NCBI GenBank assembly: GCA_048498515.1
Contig: JBEHXV010000018.1
Coordinates: 1-64,000, forward strand
Source of the DNA: UBA4416 sp048498515
GTDB lineage: Bacteria > Bacteroidota > Bacteroidia > B-17B0 > Aurantibacillaceae
Direction of reading: 5' to 3'
DNA length: 64,000 bases
Position numbers and translations under genes: made by a program. Below, in pieces: positions 27,563 through 33,918 of the stretch. Within the stretch, counting starts at the first letter, position 1. Each line of letters starts with the position of its first letter. The notes below the pieces were generated by a model. It saw only the letters and a list, made by a program, of their open reading frames with translations. It had not been told where the DNA came from and ran no database searches.

Positions 27563-28242
27563 TGATAGCCGGGGTACAAAAAACATATAGCAACTTTGTG
27601 TTAAAGCCATTTTTGAAATGGTATTTAAAAAAAGAACGCAGCACTCATCTTCGTGGCTTTGAACTTTTAATTAAGCCGGGCGTGTTCCATCCAAAGTATT
27701 TTTTCAGCAGCCTATACCTGTTTGATTTTGTTTCACAACTCAACCTTGTGGGAAGATCGTTTTTAGAAATTGGCTCAGGCTCAGGGTTTATCAGTTTGCT
27801 GGCCCATCAAAAAAAAGCCATTGTTAGTTGTGCCGATCTTAACCCACTTGCTGTTGACTGTACAAAAGCCAATTTTCAAAAAAATTTCGGCAAGCTACCT
27901 GAAACCGTTCATGTATACGAAAGCGATGTTTTTAAAACGATTCCTGAAAGCAGCTTTGATATCATTGTCATTAACCCTCCCTATTTTTTTAGCGCTGTTT
28001 CAACAACCGATCAGCTGGCATGGAACTGCGGTGCCAATGGCGAATATTTTATCCGTTTATTCTCTGATCTAAAAAATTACAGTTCTGAAACAAGTTGCAT
28101 TTATATGATACTGGCGGATAATTGCGATATAGAAAGAATAAGCCAAATTGCCAAAGAACAGCAGTTTAAGCTTGAGCTGATTGAACAAAAGAAAGTGAAG
28201 TGGGAAATAAATTATATTTTCAAAATAATTCGTTTTAAGTAA
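27562..28242 (+). CDS. Class I SAM methyltransferase with NPPY motif
   Basis: A 226-residue protein. FLEIGSGSGFISLLA is the SAM-binding loop, ADLNPLAVDCTKANF the acidic strand, and IIVINPPYFF the NPPY motif, which in PrmC, TrmN6 and DNA methylases binds a planar amide or amine. The substrate is therefore probably a nitrogen in a small molecule or protein, but this is inference. It is coupled to the preceding radical SAM gene (TAATG overlap) and is followed 7 bases later by the nucleotidyltransferase. Confidence 0.82.
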   Translation: MIAGVQKTYSNFVLKPFLKWYLKKERSTHLRGFELLIKPGVFHPKYFFSSLYLFDFVSQLNLVGRSFLEIGSGSGFISLLAHQKKAIVSCADLNPLAVDCTKANFQKNFGKLPETVHVYESDVFKTIPESSFDIIVINPPYFFSAVSTTDQLAWNCGANGEYFIRLFSDLKNYSSETSCIYMILADNCDIERISQIAKEQQFKLELIEQKKVKWEINYIFKIIRFK

Positions 28243-28249
28243 ACAGGAA

Positions 28250-29191
28250 ATGTCTCAAACAGGTACACATACTCTGTCAAAAACGCAGCAAAGCATAATA
28301 AAAACCCTGCTGTATTTTGATGTATTTAGCTACCCGCTAAAAGAGGAGGAAGTGTTTGAGCATTTAACCCTAAAGCAAACATTAAGTGAATTTAAAGAAG
28401 AGCTTAAACGTTTAACAGAACAAGGACTTATAAAACAGGAGAATGGCTTTTTTCTTAACCCGGACTCTTCTTCTGAAATAATTACAAGACGCATAGCCGG
28501 TAATACATTGGCAGAAACCATGCTTCCAAAGGCTTTTCAATTCAGCCGCAAAATTGCCCGCTTTCCTTTTATAACAGGTGTGTGCATATCGGGAAGCTTG
28601 TCGAAGAATTACTATGATGCTAAAAGCGACATGGATTATTTTATCGTCACAAAAGATAATCGCTTATGGATTGCCCGGTCGCTTTATATTTTATACTACA
28701 AACTACTGGTTCCGCAAAGCAAAAAGCGGTATTACTGCCTGAACTATTTTGTATCGGAATCACACCTTGCTATTCCCGATCATAATTTATTTGTAGCAAC
28801 GGAGCTGGCGCATCTTATTCCCACAGTAAACTTTGACGCCTACAAAGCTATTATGAACCATAACCAATGGGCAAATGATTATTTTGGGAATAAAAAAGAA
28901 GTTGTTTACAAAGGAACAACAGATGTTCCGCGCCCGTTTTTAAAAAAATTGATCGAACTACTATTTAGCCGCAATTTTGGGAATTGGGCTGACGATGTAC
29001 TGTTGCGAATAACCTTAAAACGCTGGCGCAGAAAATATAAAGAGCTGAGCGATGAGGATTTTGACCTGCAGTTCCGCACCCGCAAGCATGTGTGCAAAAG
29101 GCATTCGCATGGTTTTCAGAATAAGGTGCTTTTATCTTTAGAACAAAAGATCAATGAATATGAACAACAATTTAAGATTAAATTAGGATAG
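28250..29191 (+). CDS. Winged-helix plus Pol-beta-type nucleotidyltransferase
   Basis: A 313-residue protein. The first ~80 residues look like a winged helix (QSIIKTLLYFDVFSYPLKEEEVFEHL, then ELKRLTEQGLIKQENGFFLNP). A nucleotidyltransferase core follows: GVCISGSLSKNYYDAKSDMDYFIV, with the GS and SDxD metal-binding motif. The rest is helical and basic. This family occurs within polysaccharide and radical SAM clusters of Bacteroidota, with no known substrate as far as I can tell. It lies between two radical SAM/methyltransferase pairs and ends in a repeat. Confidence 0.75.
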   Translation: MSQTGTHTLSKTQQSIIKTLLYFDVFSYPLKEEEVFEHLTLKQTLSEFKEELKRLTEQGLIKQENGFFLNPDSSSEIITRRIAGNTLAETMLPKAFQFSRKIARFPFITGVCISGSLSKNYYDAKSDMDYFIVTKDNRLWIARSLYILYYKLLVPQSKKRYYCLNYFVSESHLAIPDHNLFVATELAHLIPTVNFDAYKAIMNHNQWANDYFGNKKEVVYKGTTDVPRPFLKKLIELLFSRNFGNWADDVLLRITLKRWRRKYKELSDEDFDLQFRTRKHVCKRHSHGFQNKVLLSLEQKINEYEQQFKIKLG

Positions 29192-29266
29192 CCACTAAGG
29201 CGCAAAGACATGAAGAGGATATGAAGAGAAAGAATCCTTAACTTAGGGCCTTAACGTCTTTGTGGC
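29191..29266. repeat. Imperfect inverted repeat of the CACTAAGGCGCAAAGAC type
   Basis: The left arm 29191-29209 (GCCACTAAGGCGCAAAGAC) and right arm 29248-29266 (GCCTTAACGTCTTTGTGGC) are imperfectly complementary and share AAAGAC and TAAGGC units. Similar units are frequent between genes in Bacteroidota and Chlorobi. It occupies the spacer before the radical SAM gene at 29274. Confidence 0.55.
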
Positions 29267-29273
29267 AAATACA

Positions 29274-30734
29274 ATGAAAATCCTTTTTACACATAGCTAC
29301 TTTCTAAAGTTTGATCCCAAACAATATCAAACAGCAATGCCCTACCCGCCATTGGGCACATTGTATGCCATGTCGTATTTGCGTGAGAACGGATTTGAGG
29401 TGAAGCTGTTCGATACCATGTTCTGTAATTCGGCAAAAGATATTGAAGCAACAACGGATGCTTATCAACCGGATATTTTTATCAGTTACGACGATGGATT
29501 CAATTACCTTACAAAAATGTGCCTCACCAACATGCGCGAAGCCTGTTTTGAAATGCAGCAGTATGCCAAAACAAAAGGTTGCAAGGTTATTACATCAAGT
29601 TCGGATGCCACCGATCATGCGGAAGAGTACTTAAACCATGGATCGGATGTGGTAGTGATTGGTGAAGCTGAACAAACCGTTTTGGAATTGTGCCAGGCGT
29701 TTAAAAACAATATAGCTATAGAGCAAATTGCTGGCATTGCCACTATGAAAAATTCCGTGTTAGTAAAAAGTAATGCAAGGAATGTTCTTAAAGACCTGGA
29801 TACACTTCCACCACCTGCCTGGGATTTGATAGATATTAACCCTTACAAAAACATGTGGCTTAGCAAGCACGGCTATTTTTCATTGAACTTTGTCACCACG
29901 CGCGGCTGCCCCTATAAATGCAACTGGTGCGCCAAACCCATTTACGGGAACCGCTATAATTCGCACAGTCCTGAAAACATAGTTCTTGAAATAAAAAAAT
30001 GGCAGCACCAATTCGGCTTTACACACGTTTGGTTTGCCGATGATATTTTTGGCTTAAAACCCCATTGGCTGAAAGATTTTGAGCATTACACAAAAAAAGA
30101 AAAACTCAGTATCAACTATAAAATTCAAAGCCGTGCCGACCTGTTACTGGAAGAGGATAATATTGAGCATTTGGCCAACAGCGGTTGTTCCATGGTTTGG
30201 ATGGGCGCAGAAAGCGGTTCACAAAAAATACTGGATGCCATGGACAAGGGAACCAAAGTAGAACAAATTTACGAAGCAACACGCTTGTTGAAAAAGCACG
30301 GTATTGGCGTGTCCTTGTTTTTACAGTTGGGCTACCTGGGCGAAACAACAGAGGACATCAAACTCACCATTCAAATGGTAAAGGACCTTTTGCCGGATGA
30401 TATTGGCATTTCGGTATCTTACCCTTTACCGGGTACTGTTTTTTATAACAAGGTAAAAGAACAATTGAAAGAAAAAAGCAACTGGACCGACAGCGACGAC
30501 CTGGCAATGATGTTTAAAAATACTTACAAACCTGAGTTTTACAAACAGCTGCAACGGTATATTCATAAAGTATACCGAAAAACCATCGGCATTCAATCGG
30601 CTAAAAAATTGTTTTCAAAACCGGGTAAAAAACATCTGAAAAATGCGCTTGCTTTATTGCACCTTTTAGCGGGTGAAAAAATTGAAAAACGAAAATTAAA
30701 ACACATAGAACCTGATGCAACCGCAAGCCTTTGA
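29274..30734 (+). CDS. B12-binding-type radical SAM protein (paralogue A)
   Basis: From ATG 29274 the protein has 486 residues; an upstream GTG at 29262 lies in the repeat and is less likely. The cobalamin-binding domain (about 1-170) has PPLGTLYAMSYL and DVVVIGEAEQTVLELC. The radical SAM domain has TTRGCPYKCNWCAKPIYGNRY, FADDIFGLKP, IQSRADLL, VWMGAESGSQKILDAMDKG and LGYLGETTEDI. It aligns along its full length with the protein at 31607, so the two arose by duplication. The substrate is unknown. It overlaps the next methyltransferase gene by 20 bases. Confidence 0.9.
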   Translation: MKILFTHSYFLKFDPKQYQTAMPYPPLGTLYAMSYLRENGFEVKLFDTMFCNSAKDIEATTDAYQPDIFISYDDGFNYLTKMCLTNMREACFEMQQYAKTKGCKVITSSSDATDHAEEYLNHGSDVVVIGEAEQTVLELCQAFKNNIAIEQIAGIATMKNSVLVKSNARNVLKDLDTLPPPAWDLIDINPYKNMWLSKHGYFSLNFVTTRGCPYKCNWCAKPIYGNRYNSHSPENIVLEIKKWQHQFGFTHVWFADDIFGLKPHWLKDFEHYTKKEKLSINYKIQSRADLLLEEDNIEHLANSGCSMVWMGAESGSQKILDAMDKGTKVEQIYEATRLLKKHGIGVSLFLQLGYLGETTEDIKLTIQMVKDLLPDDIGISVSYPLPGTVFYNKVKEQLKEKSNWTDSDDLAMMFKNTYKPEFYKQLQRYIHKVYRKTIGIQSAKKLFSKPGKKHLKNALALLHLLAGEKIEKRKLKHIEPDATASL

Positions 30735-31497
30735 CACTTATGCAAAAGACTATGACGCTCATTTTACCAATTCATTCATTGGAAAAGCGCAGCGTTGGCA
30801 GGTATACAAACAGGTAAAAAAATACATTTCATTCCAGGCAAAAAAAGTGCTGGAAATAAATTGTGGTACAGGCGAAGATGCTGTTTGGCTGGCCTTGCAA
30901 GGCGCTTCTGTTTTAGCCACCGACATTTCGGAAGGAATGCTACAGGTTACCCGGCAAAAAAAAGCCGGACATTTCATTAATACAAAGCAGATGAGCAGCC
31001 AGGACATTAAATTACTTAGCCCCGAAAAATTTGATGTGATCTTTTCAAATTTTGGTGGATTGAATTGTTTATCGGAAAAAGAATTGATTGATTTTAAAAA
31101 TGGCTGCTTGCAGGTTCAAAACACATCCGGGCAACTGGCTTTTGTTATTATGGGAACAACCTGCTGGTGGGAACGGTTTTATTATAACCGGAAAAAAGAT
31201 CCTGCAAGAGCTAACAGGCGTCTCAACAAAAGTGGTGCAGAAACAGTAATGGATGGACATCATTTCAAAACCTGGTATTACAGCCCGGAAGATATGAAAG
31301 CATTATTTAATAGCCATTACAAACACATTGCAACAAAACCCATTGGGTTGTTTGTGCCACCTTCTTATCTGGAGCATTATGTCAAAAAAAGAAAGATGTT
31401 GTTTGGCTTGTTGAAATTTATGGACAGCTTGTTAGGGAATTTCTCTTTTTTGGCAAACCGGGCCGATCATTATTTAATCGTTTTTGAGAAGAAATAA
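30715..31497 (+). CDS. Class I SAM methyltransferase
   Basis: A 260-residue protein starting inside the end of the radical SAM gene. FDTYAKDYDAHFTN is the usual opening of UbiE/Methyltransf_11-type enzymes. VLEINCGTGEDAVWLALQGASVLATDIS binds SAM, and FDVIFSNFGGLNCLSE is the catalytic-face strand. Its C-terminal half (GHHFKTWYYSPEDM, then PPSYLEHYVKKR) resembles methyltransferases found in polyketide or glycan clusters. The coupling suggests it acts on the same substrate as the radical SAM enzyme before it. Confidence 0.85.
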   Translation: MQPQAFDTYAKDYDAHFTNSFIGKAQRWQVYKQVKKYISFQAKKVLEINCGTGEDAVWLALQGASVLATDISEGMLQVTRQKKAGHFINTKQMSSQDIKLLSPEKFDVIFSNFGGLNCLSEKELIDFKNGCLQVQNTSGQLAFVIMGTTCWWERFYYNRKKDPARANRRLNKSGAETVMDGHHFKTWYYSPEDMKALFNSHYKHIATKPIGLFVPPSYLEHYVKKRKMLFGLLKFMDSLLGNFSFLANRADHYLIVFEKK

Positions 31498-31511
31498 TTT
31501 TAGAAACCATA

Positions 31512-31570
31512 CGACCCCGAAAGGGTCGAATATTGTTCCTAGCTTCAATTTCGAACGCATTATCCGTTCG
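31512..31570. repeat. Two small hairpins between glycan genes
   Basis: CGACCC/GGGTCG (31512-31528, loop 5) and CGAACG/CGTTCG (31552-31570, loop 7). The first resembles the widespread Bacteroidota repeat containing GACCCCGAAAGGGTC. No T-tract follows, so this is not a clear terminator. Confidence 0.5.
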
Positions 31571-31592
31571 GGATCAAACAAATTAAAATAAT

Positions 31593-31600
31593 TATCTTTG
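31593..31600 (+). promoter_or_regulatory. Bacteroidota -7 element TATCTTTG
   Basis: Exact TAnnTTTG match ending 6 bases before the ATG at 31607. A start of transcription 5-7 bases downstream would leave almost no leader. No TTG box is clear upstream. Confidence 0.55.
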
Positions 31601-31606
31601 AATAAA

Positions 31607-33037
31607 ATGAAACTCCTTTTTACACATGGCTATTTTTTGAGTGAAGATCCAAAAGAACTTCAGATCATGAGGCCCTATGTGCCATTAGGTATTTTATATA
31701 TTTCGTCTTATCTCGAACAGCATGGCTTCGATAATGAGGTGTTCGACTCTACCTTCTCAACCTTAGATAAATTAAAAGAAAAAATAAGCAGCGATAAACC
31801 GGATGTGATTGCCATTTACACCAATTTAATGACCAAGTTGAATGTACTTAAGATCATTAAATACATCCGCTCGGAACCAGCATTAAACCACATACAAATT
31901 ATTTTAGGAGGGCCCGAGGTTCGAAACTATGCTGAGAATTTTTTAAACTACGGCGCCGATTTCATTATTATTGGTGAGGGTGAAGAAACTATGCTGGAGC
32001 TGGTTAATTATTTGAATAATAATGTATGCCGTCACCCTGAACTTGATTCAGGGTCTCATGAGATGCTGAATCAAGTTCAGCATGACCTGAACTCCATCAA
32101 AGGCATTGCTTTCCTTGAAAAGGGAGCACTTATTACCACACCCGAGCGACCACTAATAAAAGACATTAACGCACTCCCATTCCCCAACCGTCAAAAAATA
32201 GATTTCACGCCTTACTTAAATGGCTGGAAAACCCATCATGGTTATAGTATGATGAGCGTGAATACCATGCGTGGTTGTCCCTACACTTGCAAGTGGTGCA
32301 GCAGGGCCGTATATGGCGGCACCTATCGCAGGCGATCGCCCCAACTGGTAGCACAGGAATTAAAACTGCTCAAAGAAGCATACAACCCTGATATGATCTG
32401 GTTTGTGGACGATGTGTTTACCATCCACCATAAATGGCTGGCTGAGTTTGCAGAAGAAGTCAAAAAACTGGATGCCCTTATTCCTTATGAGGTGATCTCG
32501 AGAGCGGACAGGCTGAATGAAGAAGTGTTGAGAATATTAAAAGCCAGTGGTTGTTTCAGAGTATGGGTTGGTGCAGAAAGCGGTTCACAAAAAATAATTG
32601 ATGCCATGGACCGACGGGTGGATGTGATGCAAACGCGTGAAATGATACGGCTTGCCAAACAGCATGGCATCGAAGCAGGGACCTTTATCATGTTGGGTTA
32701 TCCGGGCGAAACCAAAGAGGATATTAAAGAAACCATTAAGCACCTGGTGCAATCAAATCCGTCGCAATATACCATTACCATTGCCTATCCAATCAAAGGA
32801 ACCGAATTATACAATGAGGTGAAAAATGAATTTCTTAACCAACACCTGGAATGGGAAAGCTCTACCGACCGGGACATTGATTTTAAACGAACCCATCCTA
32901 AACAGTATTACCAGTATGCCATTCAATGGGTAATGAACGAGGTTTACCTGAAAACAAAAAACAAAAATATTTTCAAAATTCCTTACCTCAAACTAAAATC
33001 ACTGAAGTACCAGTTACAGATGGAGCTGAGTAAATAA
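31607..33037 (+). CDS. B12-binding-type radical SAM protein (paralogue B) with in-frame palindromic insert
   Basis: From ATG 31607 the protein has 476 residues; the in-frame TTG at 31598 overlaps the promoter element. Domains match paralogue A: cobalamin-binding VPLGILYISSYL and DFIIIGEGEETMLELV, then TMRGCPYTCKWCSRAVYGGTY, FVDDVFTIHH, ISRADRL, VWVGAESGSQKIIDAMDRR and LGYPGETKEDI. Between the two domains it has about 16-20 extra residues (including PELDSGSHEMLNQVQHD) that paralogue A lacks; the DNA there is a 56-bp palindrome. The enzyme is probably still active, since the insert sits in the linker. It is the last gene of the plus block. Confidence 0.9.
   Translation: MKLLFTHGYFLSEDPKELQIMRPYVPLGILYISSYLEQHGFDNEVFDSTFSTLDKLKEKISSDKPDVIAIYTNLMTKLNVLKIIKYIRSEPALNHIQIILGGPEVRNYAENFLNYGADFIIIGEGEETMLELVNYLNNNVCRHPELDSGSHEMLNQVQHDLNSIKGIAFLEKGALITTPERPLIKDINALPFPNRQKIDFTPYLNGWKTHHGYSMMSVNTMRGCPYTCKWCSRAVYGGTYRRRSPQLVAQELKLLKEAYNPDMIWFVDDVFTIHHKWLAEFAEEVKKLDALIPYEVISRADRLNEEVLRILKASGCFRVWVGAESGSQKIIDAMDRRVDVMQTREMIRLAKQHGIEAGTFIMLGYPGETKEDIKETIKHLVQSNPSQYTITIAYPIKGTELYNEVKNEFLNQHLEWESSTDRDIDFKRTHPKQYYQYAIQWVMNEVYLKTKNKNIFKIPYLKLKSLKYQLQMELSK
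32031..32086. repeat. Palindromic element inserted within a coding sequence
   Basis: Left arm GTCACCCTGAACTTGATTCA and right arm TGAATCAAGTTCAGCATGAC pair except for two mismatched positions near each end, and the centre TCTCATGAGA is itself a perfect palindrome. The frame stays open through it. Its peptide (PELDSGSHEMLNQVQHD) is the translation I recall from interspersed repeats in other bacteria. Confidence 0.9.
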
Positions 33038-33044
33038 GTTTTCC

Positions 33045-33120
33045 TGTCAGTTCGAGTGATTTTTTGTCTGCCTCTTACAAAAAATTGTATCGAGAACTGT
33101 TCAAAAAAATTTCTCGATGC
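33045..33120. repeat. Degenerate inverted repeat (GTCAGTTCGAG / CGAGAACTG type)
   Basis: The segments TGTCAGTTCGAGTGAT, TATCGAGAACTG and TTTCTCGATGC resemble the GTCAGTTCGAG...CTCGAACTGAC family common between Bacteroidota genes, here decayed. It lies in the spacer between the radical SAM gene and the convergent outer-membrane protein gene, which otherwise holds nothing I can identify. Confidence 0.5.
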
Positions 33121-33173
33121 GCATTTACAAAGAACAGCTAAATGCTACCCGAAGGGACATAAAAACCAATCTC

Positions 33174-33728
33174 TCAAAAACTAACTCCCACGCTCACACC
33201 ACCCCAAAACTGGAAATAATCCCCGTGAAAACCTAAAGCATCATTGCTTGTTATCACCGGTGTTACCGCGGCTCTTAAGAAAAACCCATCGTCCTGTTTC
33301 TGGTACCTGTAGCCTACACGCCCGGTACCAAAGACCAATGTTTCCCAAAAATAGGTGTCAATCTCATTGGGCCGTTCGTTATAACGGCGTTGCAGGCTGG
33401 CGCCCAACCCAAGTTCCAGGTGATGTGGGTTTTTGAAGAGGATAAAATTGTTTTCTAAAACATAGATCTGCTCAATGTAAACACTGTTGAAATGTGGCGC
33501 AAAGCCAAGCCTGGCGCTCATTTTAAACTTTTCCCTGTAATAATAGATCCGATCGATGTTTAGCGAGTAAAGCCCCGCGTTTCCCGCCAGTTCAATAAAC
33601 CCTGCTGTTTTGGCGGGGTTTTTCTCATAATCCCTTGGTGGTTTCAGCGAATAATCGTCCTGAGCCATGGCACACGCACTGTAAAGTGTGGCAAACAAGA
33701 GGAAAACGATATGTTTAAATGGAATCAC
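33174..33728 (-). CDS. Probable small outer-membrane beta-barrel protein, unknown function
   Basis: A 184-residue protein with a signal peptide ending at about residue 22 (ACAMAQ). The rest alternates hydrophobic and polar residues in strands, and it ends in a strand with a terminal Phe (GGVSVGVSF), as outer-membrane barrels do. FIELAGNAGLYSLNIDRIYYYR and LELGLGASLQRRYNE resemble small conserved outer-membrane proteins of Bacteroidota. No function is known to me. It is a single gene, divergent from carB. Confidence 0.65.
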   Translation of the reverse strand: MIPFKHIVFLLFATLYSACAMAQDDYSLKPPRDYEKNPAKTAGFIELAGNAGLYSLNIDRIYYYREKFKMSARLGFAPHFNSVYIEQIYVLENNFILFKNPHHLELGLGASLQRRYNERPNEIDTYFWETLVFGTGRVGYRYQKQDDGFFLRAAVTPVITSNDALGFHGDYFQFWGGVSVGVSF

Positions 33729-33918
33729 TACCCAAACTTACACATTAAAAATACTGCTTTATTAATTAAATGTTAAAATCTTTAGCCTCTAAATCCTAAC
33801 AAAGCGCTATCTTTACCAAGTTTGTTTTTTTGTAAGCGGTTTCAGGTTTCTTGTTAAACATTTCTGGTTTCACTCCTGAACTTTACAAAACTTCAAACCA
33901 GAAACTTTAAACTTAAAC

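Noticed and set aside
28250..29191. Toxin-antitoxin module based on the nucleotidyltransferase
   Set aside because: No HEPN or other antitoxin-size partner is adjacent, and the gene is embedded in a biosynthetic operon.
10223..33037. A mobile island carrying the glycan region
   Set aside because: No integrase, transposase, tRNA gene or direct repeats at the borders, and composition looks like the neighbours by eye.
33809..33816. TATCTTTA as a carB promoter
   Set aside because: The last base departs from TAnnTTTG, no TTG box is found, and the leader would be about 100 bases; left unassigned.
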